A DNA stretch of 41,435 nucleotides, taken from the NCBI GenBank assembly GCA_030266395.1, contig JAJDHX010000008.1, positions 1-41,435 on the forward strand, read 5' to 3'. This document shows, piece after piece, positions 16,441 to 25,991 of this stretch; position 1 is the stretch's first letter; every line of letters starts with the position of its first letter. A program made the translations under genes and the position numbers. The notes under the pieces were generated by a model, which worked only from the letters and a program-made list of their open reading frames with translations, was not told the DNA's origin and made no database searches. The DNA comes from Selenomonadales bacterium OttesenSCG-928-I06. GTDB taxonomy: Bacteria > Bacillota > Negativicutes > Sporomusales > Sporomusaceae.

Positions 16441-17316
16441 TTACTGAGAGCAATATTTACAAGGAACAACCTGATTTTTAAGAAGCCTTTCTTCTCTAAG
16501 ACGGCGATATGAAGGCTGGTTATAAATCTCTAATATAGTATTTTCCCGCACATCACCCAAAGGATAAGCCCCTCTGCCATCCATACAACAAAAAGCCACT
16601 ATCCCTGTACAACAAATATTCACATCTGCCCATCGCATACAAGACTGCTCTTGTCTGAGAGGTTTTTCATTTGGCATAAAATCAATCCATTCGCCTCGCG
16701 GAATTACCTGAGGAATAACAAGATCAGAATATTTTTCAAATATATCCGAAAATGATTTAAGAAAACGCTGATCTGTTTCAGGAGACTGGGCTACTCTGGA
16801 TAAAGTGATTTTATTCTTGTTTATTGTAATTGGCTGTTGGCGAATACATTCCAGAAACTTAAAAATATTATTTAAAGTTCTAGCCAAATTAAGACCCATA
16901 AGAGCTTTATATTCTTCTGAATCAAGAGAATTTATAGATATATCGATATCTGACAGGTTTTTTATCTGACAAATTTTCAAAATATCAGCCTCAGTTGCAG
17001 CATTAAAATTAGAAAACAGCCTGATATATGCATTTGGTAGCCGTTCATTTATTATTTCTATTTTAGCAAAAATTTCTTTATCCATTAAAAATTCATTTAC
17101 TTTAAAAGGACTTATATAAAAAATGTGTTCTCTTGGTATTTCCTCCAAACCTTCTATTATGCGCATAAATAAATCATCAGACATATCAAGGTTTTTTCTG
17201 TCTAATTCATTATGCGGACAAAATATACAACGAGCATTACATCTACCTGTTGTTTCGATTGTAACCTCAATCGGATAATCTAAATATCGCTCAAAGTATT
17301 TATCAATCCAACTCAT
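16441..17316 (-). CDS. Radical SAM/SPASM-like protein
   Basis: A 291-residue protein. The radical SAM cluster motif CNARCIFCP is at about residues 26-34 after IEVTIETTGR. The C-terminal half has a cysteine-rich SPASM-like region: SCMRWADVNICC, FCCMDGRGAYPLGD and the final CKYC. This is consistent with an auxiliary iron-sulfur cluster. Such proteins often modify peptides or proteins or act in cell-envelope sugar or cofactor pathways; no precursor peptide is obvious here. ATG 17316 has only a weak SD. It lies upstream of the FnIII gene on the same strand. Substrate unknown. Confidence 0.8.
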   Translation of the reverse strand: MSWIDKYFERYLDYPIEVTIETTGRCNARCIFCPHNELDRKNLDMSDDLFMRIIEGLEEIPREHIFYISPFKVNEFLMDKEIFAKIEIINERLPNAYIRLFSNFNAATEADILKICQIKNLSDIDISINSLDSEEYKALMGLNLARTLNNIFKFLECIRQQPITINKNKITLSRVAQSPETDQRFLKSFSDIFEKYSDLVIPQVIPRGEWIDFMPNEKPLRQEQSCMRWADVNICCTGIVAFCCMDGRGAYPLGDVRENTILEIYNQPSYRRLREERLLKNQVVPCKYCSQ

Positions 17317-17430
17317 AGCCGTACCCCCTCATTATATTAGACCATAAATTCTATGCAAAAAAGCAGGCAAATATGCGACACTTTACCTCTCTCCAAACCT
17401 GTTGCTACCAAGAAATTCTTTTTGTATAAG

Positions 17431-17485
17431 ATTGCAAGAATTTGCAATTTCTTGACTGACTATTTATTACTTGGTATGATATAAT
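17431..17485 (+). promoter_or_regulatory. Promoter with upstream dyad, driving a short transcript
   Basis: TTGACT (17452-17457), 17 bases and TATGAT (17475-17480, overlapping TATAAT at 17480) form a good promoter. Directly upstream is the perfect dyad ATTGCAA-GAAT-TTGCAAT (17431-17448), suited to an activator or repressor. No ORF follows before the terminator at 17541. Confidence 0.6.
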
Positions 17486-17487
17486 TA

Positions 17488-17578
17488 TTTATCTAACGAA
17501 TGATAGTTAGTTTAAATTTAAAAACCAAGAAGATTAAAGCAAAACAAGAGATACTAAGTATCTCTTGTTTTATTATTT
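17488..17578 (+). ncRNA. Candidate small RNA
   Basis: The promoter at 17452 and the strong terminator at 17541-17571 (14-bp stem AAAACAAGAGATAC/GTATCTCTTGTTTT, then T-rich) define a transcript of about 85-90 nt with no ORF. A short 5' hairpin (CTAAC...GTTAG) is also visible. I do not recognise an Rfam family. The rest of 17317-17682 holds nothing else that I can identify. Confidence 0.45.
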
Positions 17579-17682
17579 TATAAAAAACCACTTATAAAAA
17601 ACCATGTTTAAAAAACCTGTGTTTATCTATTATGTAAATAGAATTTCGTGACAGTACATCTGATTTTTTTTAATTATAAGTG

Positions 17683-18036
17683 TTATTTTGCTTTTCTTGT
17701 TTCAGCATCATAAATTGATTTAACTAAATTTTTCATCAAGTTAATAGAATTTAATGATAATGGTTTGCCGCAATAAGATAGACCTTCCAGCATATCTAAG
17801 ACTTCTTCTAAATTAGTTTCTTCACTGGCTGCTCGCCTTTTTTCTCTGTTTAGAAGATAATCTGTAGAGACATTAAAATAATCAGCTAATTTTTTAATAA
17901 TATCTGCTTGTGGTTTTGCTAAATTTCTTTCCCAGACATCAACAGATTGTTGAGTTCTGCCTACTATATTTGCTATATCTTGTTGCGATTTATGTTTTTC
18001 TTCCCTTAACATTTTAATTCTCTCACCAAAAGTCAT
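17683..18036 (-). CDS. XRE-family regulator
   Basis: A 117-residue protein. The N-terminal Cro/C1 HTH (residues 3-58) shows KSQQDIANIVGRTQQSVDVWERN and the dimer-facing ADYFNVSTDYLLNRE. The C-terminal extension of about 50 residues has no recognised domain. GAGG lies upstream of ATG 18036. Divergent from a second XRE gene at 18273; the dyad-rich gap between them suggests mutual or self regulation. Confidence 0.87.
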   Translation of the reverse strand: MTFGERIKMLREEKHKSQQDIANIVGRTQQSVDVWERNLAKPQADIIKKLADYFNVSTDYLLNREKRRAASEETNLEEVLDMLEGLSYCGKPLSLNSINLMKNLVKSIYDAETRKAK

Positions 18037-18154
18037 TCTTGATCCCTCATTCCTTGCTTATATTATACAAAACTAATTTGTAATTTCAAAGTCAGAATCA
18101 CAAAGAAATAAATTAAAATATTTTAATGATAAATTAGCTCTATTTTAGTGACGT

Positions 18155-18248
18155 TTTTTCACAAAACCACTTTGTGAAAAATTTCTTGACATAGGATTAA
18201 CGCTGTGTTAACATAATTTTGTTTAACAAAATATTCTTGTTAAGAATA
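18155..18248 (+). promoter_or_regulatory. Promoter and multiple dyads between two XRE genes
   Basis: TTGACA (18186-18191), 17 bases and TAACAT (18209-18214) form a canonical promoter for the gene at 18273. Three perfect dyads surround it: TTTTTCACAAA-ACCAC-TTTGTGAAAAA (18155-18181), ATTTTGTT-T-AACAAAAT (18216-18232, at the predicted start) and TATTCTT-GTT-AAGAATA (18232-18248). This is an operator-rich switch region. Confidence 0.65.
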
Positions 18249-18272
18249 AATCTGGGAACAGGAGGTATTGAT

Positions 18273-18476
18273 TTGAGACCATTGTTAATTAAATTTCGCG
18301 GAGAAGTAAGCCAAGAAGCAATGGCGAAGCATTTTAACGTTACTCAACAAACCTGGAGCAACTGGGAAAAAGGAACATCAACACCACCTCCTCATGTTAT
18401 GAAGCAAATAGAAATTGAATCCGGTTACTTAATGGAAGAAATTTTTTTTGATGTTTTTAACAAATCTATTTTGTGA
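18273..18476 (+). CDS. Small XRE-type HTH protein
   Basis: A 67-residue protein that is almost all helix-turn-helix: VSQEAMAKHFNVTQQTWSNWEKG. The start is TTG 18273, seven bases after AGGAGG. The longer frame beginning at 18219 would start inside the promoter and is rejected. Divergent partner of the XRE gene at 17683 and 231 bases upstream of autotransporter 2, which it might control; that is inference from position only. Confidence 0.8.
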   Translation: MRPLLIKFRGEVSQEAMAKHFNVTQQTWSNWEKGTSTPPPHVMKQIEIESGYLMEEIFFDVFNKSIL

Positions 18477-18707
18477 GAAAAACCCTTTTTTGACAATTTA
18501 TTGAATTTTAAAACCTAATTAAAATAGGAGGAGTGGAAAGAAAACACAAAACCCTTTTTTTAATTATTTTTTATTTTCTTTATGTTAATTACATATTTAA
18601 TATATCTATCAATCTTCAAAGTCTTTACCTAATAATATAACAACTACTATGCAAAGAAATCATCTTCATTTTTAGATTATATTATGAATTTAAGAGGTGT
18701 TAATTTT

Positions 18708-21700
18708 ATGAATTTTTATGGCAAAAATAAAAGCAAAAAATTAGAAAAAATTATTTCTCTGTCTTTAGCATTAGGTTTTATGGTGCCAAGCTTATCTTTC
18801 GCAGCACCTAATCCTTCTCAAAAAGTTAACGGAACAGTAGTAAATTTTGGCGATGACTATCAAATAGTCGGCACTACAGGAAATTCTGCTTTAGCTGTTT
18901 ATAGTGCTGGATCTGCTATCTTTGGCAATAATGCAAACATTTATTTTGGTGACTATGCTGCTACAGTTTATTTAGCGGAAAATAACAGCAGAGTTATCAT
19001 GGGTAATGGTGCAATAATTACAAAAGACGGAGACGGTTCAGCAATTCGTTCTGATAATGGTTCAAATATAGAAGTAAAAATTGGCAATAATGCTGTCATT
19101 ACCGCTTCTGGTTCTGATCATAGTTATGGAGTTCACTCTTACGCAGGAAATGCACAATTTACTTTTGGTACAGGAACAAAAATATCAGTAGAAAGCACTG
19201 GTGAAGCAAAAGGAATATATGTAGACGACTTTGGTGCAGCTGATATGAAAGGTAAAACAATTTCTTTCGAAGCAAATTCTGAAATAAAAGCAGAAGGAGC
19301 TAAAGTAGCTGCTGTAGATATCAAAAGCGAAGACACTACTTTTACCATGAAAGATGGCGGTAAAATAACAGCTGTCTCTAATGCTGTTTCAAATAATACA
19401 GCTTACGGAATATTTGCTCTTAAAGACAATACTAATATTACTTTAGGAGATAACATTGAATTCAATATTACAGGGGCTCCTGGTGGGGCAAGTGCCGGTA
19501 ATGGCATTCTTCTTGATGGAGCAGGCAGTAAAGCAACAATAGGTAACAATGCCAAATTTACACTGACTGGCGAAAGTATGACTGCTGTTTCTGCTCAAGG
19601 AAAAGGCAGTATCACTATCGGTGATGACTTGGAAGTAAAAGTAACAGGAACAACCGTTAATGGGGTTTTCGCATCATATGGTCAAAATAATTTGCTGGCA
19701 ATCGGCGAAAGAGCTAATATCCAAATTAACGGAAAATGGGCTACCGGCGTAGGTTCATCATATGGCGGAACAGTAACATTAAAAAATGATGCCTATATTT
19801 ATACTAATGGCGAAGGAGCTGCTGCAGTAGCTGCTACCGCTTCTCCGACTGTAGAACAAAATGCCAAAATCACTGTAGGAGACAATTTAGAAGCTTATGC
19901 TATTGGCGACGGTTCACTTGGTATTAAATCTCAAGGTAAAGGAACACTTGTTACTATTGGTGACAACCTGGATCTTACTGTTAGTGGCGGATACTCATCC
20001 AGTGCCACAAGATACACTTCCGGTCTTTATGCATCTGAAGGCGGCACTTTAAATATAGGTGTTGATGCAACAATAGATGCTAAAGGGCAAAGTGTTGCAG
20101 GAGTTAGAGCAGCTACAGGCGGTTCTATAAATGTAGATACTGATTCAATAGTAAAAGTTGAGGGAACATCTGCTGCCGGTATTGATTCCAGAAATGCAAA
20201 TACAAATATAATAGTAAAAGACAATCTGGATCTTACTGTTAAGGGCACTACCTCTATAGGTGTTTATTCATATTATTACGGACAAGTCAATATTAAAGAT
20301 GAAGCAATAATCAGCGTAACTGGTGATGGTGCAACCGGGGTCTATGCTATGTATAATGGTGGCTTTATTAATTTTGGCAATGATTTAGATTTATCTGTAT
20401 CAGGCACAAATTCTATTGGCTTATATGCATATGGAACCAGTGCTTACCCTGGCAGTAAAATAACAGTAGGTGATGATGCAAGTATTGATGTTAAAGGTTA
20501 CATAGGAGCAGGTTCCACATACGGAAATGTTGAACTTGGCGAGAGAAATTATATTGAAGTAACTCAAGCTGGTGCTATGGGTCTATATTCTTATACTGCC
20601 GGTAAAATAACTGCTCAAGAAGATTTTGAAATTAAAGTATCGGGTGACGGCTCTTACGGCGTTTATGCTTCTGATGGCGGACAAGTTGAGGTAGATAAAA
20701 ATGCCACAGTTACGGTAACTGGTAAGTATGGTATTTATGCCGGCACTAACAGTAATGTAGAGTTTGAAGAAAACGCCGCAATTACAGTAACCGGCAATTC
20801 CTCTTATGGAGCACGCACTTCCAGAGGAACTATAACAATATCAGATGATTCAACTCTTAGTGTAAATGGCAACGGCTCTTATGGTCTTTACACAAGTAAT
20901 GGTAATATTAATGTTTCTAATACAGATATTTCAATAGAAGGAACAGATAATGTCGGAATTTATTCAACAGGAGCATCAGGTCTGGCAAAAGTTGACGGCG
21001 GCTCACTTACTGTTGAACATGGCTGGCATATGCAAACTGCTACAACAGGACAAATCCAAGTTTCTGATATTTCTATCGGCAACGCTGATAATATGAATCT
21101 ACTTGTATCAGCATCTTCCGGTAATGTTCTTGCTACAGACAGCATCTTAACAGGACATATACTCCATACTGCGGAGAATGCTGGTACACTTGCTCTGACT
21201 CTTCAAGGAGAAAGTGTTCTTACAGGTACTGCTAATTCTAATGACGATCAAGGCAAAATAGACATTATTATGAACGGTAACCGTTGGAACGTATTAGGAA
21301 ATTCCAATACCAGAGGTATCTTAAATACAGGCACAAATGGTTTTGTAGATATGACTGCTGATGACAGAGACAATCCATTTAGCACTCTAACTGTAGAAAA
21401 CCTAACAGGTACAGGTACTTTCTTAATGGATATTGATGGTTCTCAAGTGGATCAAACTGACAAAGTCATTGTTACTGACACATTTACTGGCACTCAAGTA
21501 ATATCTCTTAAAGAAATCAATGGTCTTGACAGCGACTTGAGCATAGGCCAAAAAGCAAAAGGCACTGTACTTGCAAGTGTTAAAAATAATGACGGCGAAT
21601 TTGTTGCTGACGACTATGAAGGTTCTTTATACTGGGAACGTTATACTCTAGAGCAAAAATATAACGAAGACAGTCAATATACAGACTGGTATTTAGGTGC

Positions 21701-22637
21701 GGTAAACGTCCTTAATCCAGAAGATAAACCTACAACAACTGTTGAAGGCGGCGCTGCTGCCGGTGCTCTTGCTTTCCATATGTGGAGAGACAATGACAAA
21801 CTAATGCAACGTATGGGCGACCTACGCAAAAATGGTGAAAAAGAAAAAGGTTTCTGGTTTAGAATGAAAAGAGGTCAGTTAGGCAGAGACGGTAATTTTG
21901 GTTTTGAAAATCAGTTTAACCACTATGAAATGGGTTATGATAAAATCATAGCTAAAAATGACAGCTATACTCGTTATGGTGGTATATCTCTCGGCTATAC
22001 TGATGGTACCAGCAGCTATAAAAACGGTTATGGAGATGCTACAGATAAAGCTCTCAGCATGTATGTTACTCAAATAGGCAATAAAGGTCACTATATGGAC
22101 TTAGTATTCAAAATCAACCGTATTGATACAGACTATACTTTATATGATTCCAACCAAAAACGAATCAACGGAGACTTCCAAAACAAAGGTGTATCCTTAA
22201 GTACAGAGTATGGTTATAAAAAAGAGTTATCAAATAATGGCTGGTATATCGAACCACAAGTTCAGTTAAAAATCGGTCATTTAGCTGGAGATGACTATAC
22301 ATCTAACGACATTAAAATAAGTCAAAAAGACGCAACAAGTGTCTTAGGACGTGTAGGATTTAATTTGGGTAAAGACATGGGTAAAAACAGTCAATTCTAT
22401 GTAAAAGCAAATTTACTGCATGAATTCTGTGGTGATTATGATGTTACAATGAGAGATAAGTTTGATAATAAATTAAAAATCGAACAAGATTTCAGTGATA
22501 CCTGGTTTGAATATGGTTTAGGATTCACCTTTAAAACAGGTTCAAACAACCACATCTATTTTGATGTAGAGCGCATGGCTGGTGGCGATTTTGATAAAGA
22601 CTGGCAATGGAATGCTGGTGCTAGATGGACTTTCTAA
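18708..22637 (+). CDS. Type V autotransporter, adhesin-like
   Basis: A 1309-residue protein. The signal peptide spans about residues 1-32 (KKLEKIISLSLALGFMVPSLSFA). The passenger of about 980 residues is built of repeats of the kind 'v.VtG.gs.GvYa..gG.i.vgdda.i', consistent with a long beta-helix. The C-terminal barrel is about 285 residues (KGFWFRMKRGQLGRDGNFGFENQ to the end) and ends in WTF with the classic terminal Phe. I use ATG 18708 because AAGAGGTG lies eight bases upstream; ATG 18684 lacks an SD. Terminator at 22675. Barrel and passenger style match the first autotransporter, so the two are paralogs. The ligand is unknown. Confidence 0.9.
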   Translation: MNFYGKNKSKKLEKIISLSLALGFMVPSLSFAAPNPSQKVNGTVVNFGDDYQIVGTTGNSALAVYSAGSAIFGNNANIYFGDYAATVYLAENNSRVIMGNGAIITKDGDGSAIRSDNGSNIEVKIGNNAVITASGSDHSYGVHSYAGNAQFTFGTGTKISVESTGEAKGIYVDDFGAADMKGKTISFEANSEIKAEGAKVAAVDIKSEDTTFTMKDGGKITAVSNAVSNNTAYGIFALKDNTNITLGDNIEFNITGAPGGASAGNGILLDGAGSKATIGNNAKFTLTGESMTAVSAQGKGSITIGDDLEVKVTGTTVNGVFASYGQNNLLAIGERANIQINGKWATGVGSSYGGTVTLKNDAYIYTNGEGAAAVAATASPTVEQNAKITVGDNLEAYAIGDGSLGIKSQGKGTLVTIGDNLDLTVSGGYSSSATRYTSGLYASEGGTLNIGVDATIDAKGQSVAGVRAATGGSINVDTDSIVKVEGTSAAGIDSRNANTNIIVKDNLDLTVKGTTSIGVYSYYYGQVNIKDEAIISVTGDGATGVYAMYNGGFINFGNDLDLSVSGTNSIGLYAYGTSAYPGSKITVGDDASIDVKGYIGAGSTYGNVELGERNYIEVTQAGAMGLYSYTAGKITAQEDFEIKVSGDGSYGVYASDGGQVEVDKNATVTVTGKYGIYAGTNSNVEFEENAAITVTGNSSYGARTSRGTITISDDSTLSVNGNGSYGLYTSNGNINVSNTDISIEGTDNVGIYSTGASGLAKVDGGSLTVEHGWHMQTATTGQIQVSDISIGNADNMNLLVSASSGNVLATDSILTGHILHTAENAGTLALTLQGESVLTGTANSNDDQGKIDIIMNGNRWNVLGNSNTRGILNTGTNGFVDMTADDRDNPFSTLTVENLTGTGTFLMDIDGSQVDQTDKVIVTDTFTGTQVISLKEINGLDSDLSIGQKAKGTVLASVKNNDGEFVADDYEGSLYWERYTLEQKYNEDSQYTDWYLGAVNVLNPEDKPTTTVEGGAAAGALAFHMWRDNDKLMQRMGDLRKNGEKEKGFWFRMKRGQLGRDGNFGFENQFNHYEMGYDKIIAKNDSYTRYGGISLGYTDGTSSYKNGYGDATDKALSMYVTQIGNKGHYMDLVFKINRIDTDYTLYDSNQKRINGDFQNKGVSLSTEYGYKKELSNNGWYIEPQVQLKIGHLAGDDYTSNDIKISQKDATSVLGRVGFNLGKDMGKNSQFYVKANLLHEFCGDYDVTMRDKFDNKLKIEQDFSDTWFEYGLGFTFKTGSNNHIYFDVERMAGGDFDKDWQWNAGARWTF

Positions 22638-22674
22638 AATCAGTGTATCAGTATAATGGATAATGCATAAAAAT

Positions 22675-22707
22675 AAAACTGTCAGATTTATAAATCTGAC
22701 AGTTTTT
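22675..22707. terminator. Bidirectional terminator
   Basis: AAAACTGTCAGATTTA and TAAATCTGACAGTTTTT form a perfect 16-bp stem with A- and T-tracts. It lies between autotransporter 2 and the convergent aminotransferase gene. Confidence 0.9.
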
Positions 22708-22724
22708 ATTTTTAAATATAAATT

Positions 22725-24008
22725 TTATTGTTTGTTAAGCAGTGATTCCACAACTGCAAATTTGGTCACAACACAAAATGCTTTCATTGCATTTTCAAGT
22801 TCTTCTATTGCAGGAAATGTCGGTGCAATTCTTATATAGCAATCATCAGGGTCTTTGCCATAAGGATGTGTTGCTCCGGCATCTGTCATTACTACTCCGG
22901 CTTCTTTACAAAGCGCGATAATCTTTTTAGCATGACCTGGCGGTGTAAGATAAGTTAAGAAGTAACCACCATCTGGTTTAACATAAGAGCCTAGTCCCAA
23001 AGGACAAAGTTCTTCTTCTAAATATTTTATTACCATATCAAAACGAGGTCTTACTATTTCAGCATGTTTTTGCATATGCTCTTTTAGAGTATCCATATCT
23101 TTTAAGAAACGCACATGTCTTAGCATGTTTATTTTATCATGACCTATTGTTTGCATGGAAAGTTGTTTTTCTGTAAAAGCAATGTTTTCTTTGGAAGCTG
23201 CAAAAAATGCTACCCCCGCTCCCGGGAATGTTATTTTACTTGTAGAACCAAACATGTAAACCATATTTGGATTACCTGCTTTTTTGCACTCGTCAAGTAT
23301 GTTTAAGAGTTCTACATCTTTATAAATAATATGAGACGCATAGGCATTGTCATAGAAAATACGGAAATCTGTTGCTTTTGGTTTTAAGTTTGCCATACGT
23401 TTAATTGTTTCATCAGAAAATGTTATGCCTAAAGGATTGGAGAATTTAGGCACACACCACATGCCTTTAATAGTTTCGTCTTCTGCTACAAGTTTTTCTA
23501 TCATATCCATATCCGGGCCTGTTTCATATGTAGGTACATTGATCATTTCTACACCCAAAAATTCTGTTATGGAAAAATGACGGTCATAACCAGGAACAGG
23601 ACAGATAAATTTTATTTTAGGATATTTTGACCAAGGTTTCTCAGAACCAAGTACTCCCAGCAGCATAGCTCTCACAAGACAGTCATACATAAAATTAAGA
23701 GAAGCATTGCCTAAAACTATTATTTCGTCTAAACCGACACCCATATATTCACTAAAAAGCTTTTTAGCTTCTACTATTCCGGTAAGTTCTCCATAATTTC
23801 TGCAATCTGCACCATTCTCTGCTTTGTAGTTGCTCTTAGAATCAAGTACATCAAGAATTGGCATTGATAAATCCAGTTGCTCAGATGAAGGTTTGCCTCT
23901 GGACATATTAAGAGAAAGTTTTTTGCTTTTTATTGCTTCATACTCATTTTTTAGTTTCGTATATTCGTCTCTTAATTGTTCTAGCGGCATTTTTTCATAT
24001 GTGTTCAT
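22725..24008 (-). CDS. Aminotransferase class I, AspT-type
   Basis: A 427-residue PLP enzyme. It resembles the aspartate aminotransferase subgroup typified by Corynebacterium AspT (PF12897 family) more than classical AspC: SLNMSRGKPSSEQLDLS near residue 35, DCRNYGELTGI, and CPVPGYDRHFSI. It also has WCVPKFSNPLGITFS, FYDNAYASH and the PLP lysine in FGSTSKITFPGAG. It likely interconverts aspartate and oxaloacetate using 2-oxoglutarate. AAAGGAG is correctly placed before ATG 24008. No operon partner. Confidence 0.87.
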   Translation of the reverse strand: MNTYEKMPLEQLRDEYTKLKNEYEAIKSKKLSLNMSRGKPSSEQLDLSMPILDVLDSKSNYKAENGADCRNYGELTGIVEAKKLFSEYMGVGLDEIIVLGNASLNFMYDCLVRAMLLGVLGSEKPWSKYPKIKFICPVPGYDRHFSITEFLGVEMINVPTYETGPDMDMIEKLVAEDETIKGMWCVPKFSNPLGITFSDETIKRMANLKPKATDFRIFYDNAYASHIIYKDVELLNILDECKKAGNPNMVYMFGSTSKITFPGAGVAFFAASKENIAFTEKQLSMQTIGHDKINMLRHVRFLKDMDTLKEHMQKHAEIVRPRFDMVIKYLEEELCPLGLGSYVKPDGGYFLTYLTPPGHAKKIIALCKEAGVVMTDAGATHPYGKDPDDCYIRIAPTFPAIEELENAMKAFCVVTKFAVVESLLNKQ

Positions 24009-24286
24009 ACAAATCTCCTTTAAAAGGCTTTTCTCTATTTTTATCTATAGTTTATATTTACAAAAATCCCATTCCAAATATTACACTAAATAGCAAGTAA
24101 AGTCAAGCTATTACAAGGATTATTGTCATAAAACAAAGCGAGAAACAAACGATTATATTGTAAAAATAGTTACTTATATATTGTATCACATATTTATACT
24201 TGATCACAAGAAATAGTTATTCTTTATCTAAAATAGCAGGAAAAATGATTTAACACTAGAATATATTTAAAATAGCTTAATAACAT

Positions 24287-24362
<76 letters not shown>

Positions 24363-24400
24363 ATGGTCTTTTCGTCGAACTTTTTCGACTCTAAAAAATC

Positions 24401-24433
24401 AACTCTTCACAGGTTATTGTGGAGAGTTTTTTC
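24401..24433 (+). terminator. Terminator downstream of tRNA-Ala
   Basis: AACTCTTCACA - GGTTAT - TGTGGAGAGTT with a six-T tract. A second terminator-like stem (AAAAACAACTA/TGGTTGTTTTT) follows at 24500-24544. The 24363-24629 gap holds these two hairpins and no gene. Confidence 0.8.
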
Positions 24434-24629
24434 TTTGCTCTGTTCTACCCTGTCTTAGGATGCAATTTCCCTATTTGCACCCTAAACCATAAAAAACGCA
24501 AAAACAACTATTACTAGTCGACTAAACTACTGATGGTTGTTTTTCTTTATTTTATAAAACAAGCAGGAAAATGTTAACTTTTGGTAGAAGGTTTTTAGAA
24601 ATCCTAAAATTAATAAACAGGTGATGAAC

Positions 24630-25067
24630 TTGGAAAAAATTAAAGATATAGTAGAATATTTAGTTGAAACACATTCAACATCAAATCCTTATGAGTTGGC
24701 AAAATGTTTGAAAATCCTTGTGAGTGCAGAGTCTTTGCCTGATGATGTTAGAGGAGTTTATAAAAATCTTTTAGGTCAGCAATTTATAATCATAAACTCT
24801 AGCTTATCTAAAGAGTCTCAGACAATTGCGCTGTGTCAAAAGCTTGGTCTTGCAGTCTTGCATCCAAACTTGCTGTCTGCGTCAATGTTAGATGTTAGGC
24901 AAGTCCATAAAACAAACGAAGAACAAGAAGCAAATTATTTCGCACTTTATTTGTTGTCTTATTCAAGTATTAATAAGTTGGAAGATTATGAAGGTTCTTT
25001 GTCTCAGCAAGATTGTGCTGATGATATACATAATTTATTGGTTAAGTTTAGTTTAAGAGATTCTTAA
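24630..25067 (+). CDS. Degenerate ImmA/IrrE-like protein
   Basis: A 145-residue protein with the size and layout of ImmA/IrrE metallopeptidases of mobile elements. It has an N-terminal helix pair, then FIIINSSLSKESQTIALCQKLGLAVLHP and EEQEANYFALYLL, comparable to the usual 'HELgH..lHp' and 'E.eAn.FAa.LL' regions. The HExxH zinc site is missing (CQKLGL at that place), so peptidase activity is unlikely. AGGTGAT lies four bases before TTG 24630; GTG 24621 is the alternative. It is the first gene after the tRNA, in keeping with an island edge. Confidence 0.55.
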   Translation: MEKIKDIVEYLVETHSTSNPYELAKCLKILVSAESLPDDVRGVYKNLLGQQFIIINSSLSKESQTIALCQKLGLAVLHPNLLSASMLDVRQVHKTNEEQEANYFALYLLSYSSINKLEDYEGSLSQQDCADDIHNLLVKFSLRDS

Positions 25068-25115
25068 AAATAGTTGGATGAATGAAAAACTCTGGCAAAA
25101 AAGGGGCTATTAATA

Positions 25116-25883
25116 ATGAAACATCAATATGATTGGAAACAAATTGCCAATGATTTGAATAGTTTGCTCAGATTACATACAACCCCAATAGGCATTCAGA
25201 TGATTAAAAACTTGGAAGACCTTGAAAAAATTCCAAAACTGAGAAAACCTGATAAGATGCACAGTGTCTGCCAGATGATGGGTCAAGCCATTCATTTAGG
25301 GTTTACTATTGCTATTACCGAAGAACATGTTGCAGGCAATAATTGCAAAGGTATTTGCGGTCTTGGACCTCAGACAGATGAATGGAAAGCAGGTCAGCAG
25401 TTCAAAGGTGTCTGGTTTGAAACAAAGCAGGATGCTACAGCACATCAAGAACAAATACGATACATACCTTATGGAAAATATAAAGCATTAGTAGCTTCAC
25501 CTCTTAGATCAGAACGAATTCAGCCAGATGTCTGTATGGTTCTGGCAAAACCTGCCCAAATGTTTATACTCTTAAGTGGCTATGTCAGAAGTGACTATAC
25601 ACCGCTTGATTGTAATTTTATCGGCGAATCTTCCTGCTCAGCAACCTGGGTTAAGGCACTGAATACCGGAAAACCAAGTTTATCATTGCCTTGTTTTGCA
25701 GAACTTCGCTATGGAGGCTATTCGCCTGATGAATTGATACTTGGCATTACTCCTGACGACTTAATAAAAGCAATCGAAGGAGTAAAAGAACTTGGAAAAA
25801 TAGGTCTGCGGTACCCTATACCCCCCTATTCTGCTCAATCAGATATTCTGGAAGGTCTAGCAAAAAGTTATGATAAAATTTAG
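25116..25883 (+). CDS. DUF169-family protein
   Basis: A 255-residue soluble protein with the DUF169 layout: 'LLRLHTTPIGIQMI' near the start, 'HSVCQMMGQA' and 'NNCKGICGLG' (about residues 72-83). PYGKYKALVASPL, SGESSCSATWVK-like cysteines and the C-terminal RYGGYSPDELILGIT follow. The conserved Cys residues suggest a metal or cluster site, but the family has no established function. It is common in anaerobes. SD AAGGGG precedes ATG 25116. No regulon box upstream. Confidence 0.75.
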   Translation: MKHQYDWKQIANDLNSLLRLHTTPIGIQMIKNLEDLEKIPKLRKPDKMHSVCQMMGQAIHLGFTIAITEEHVAGNNCKGICGLGPQTDEWKAGQQFKGVWFETKQDATAHQEQIRYIPYGKYKALVASPLRSERIQPDVCMVLAKPAQMFILLSGYVRSDYTPLDCNFIGESSCSATWVKALNTGKPSLSLPCFAELRYGGYSPDELILGITPDDLIKAIEGVKELGKIGLRYPIPPYSAQSDILEGLAKSYDKI

Positions 25884-25926
25884 GTTTGATAATACAAATT
25901 AACATTTTAAATTCTTAAACAAAACA

Positions 25927-25962
25927 AACCCTCACCAGTTGATTTAAAACTGATGAGGGTTA
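25927..25962. terminator. Bidirectional terminator
   Basis: AACCCTCACCAGTT - GATTTA - AAACTGATGAGGGTT lies between the DUF169 gene and the convergent dehydrogenase gene. Confidence 0.8.
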
Positions 25963-25991
25963 TTTATTTGCCGTTTACTTGTGTATTTTAT

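Noticed and set aside
18534-18641. 35-codon hydrophobic frame starting at a GTG after AGGAGG, upstream of autotransporter 2
   Set aside because: The gap between SD and GTG is only one base, and the peptide is what AT-rich DNA gives by chance.
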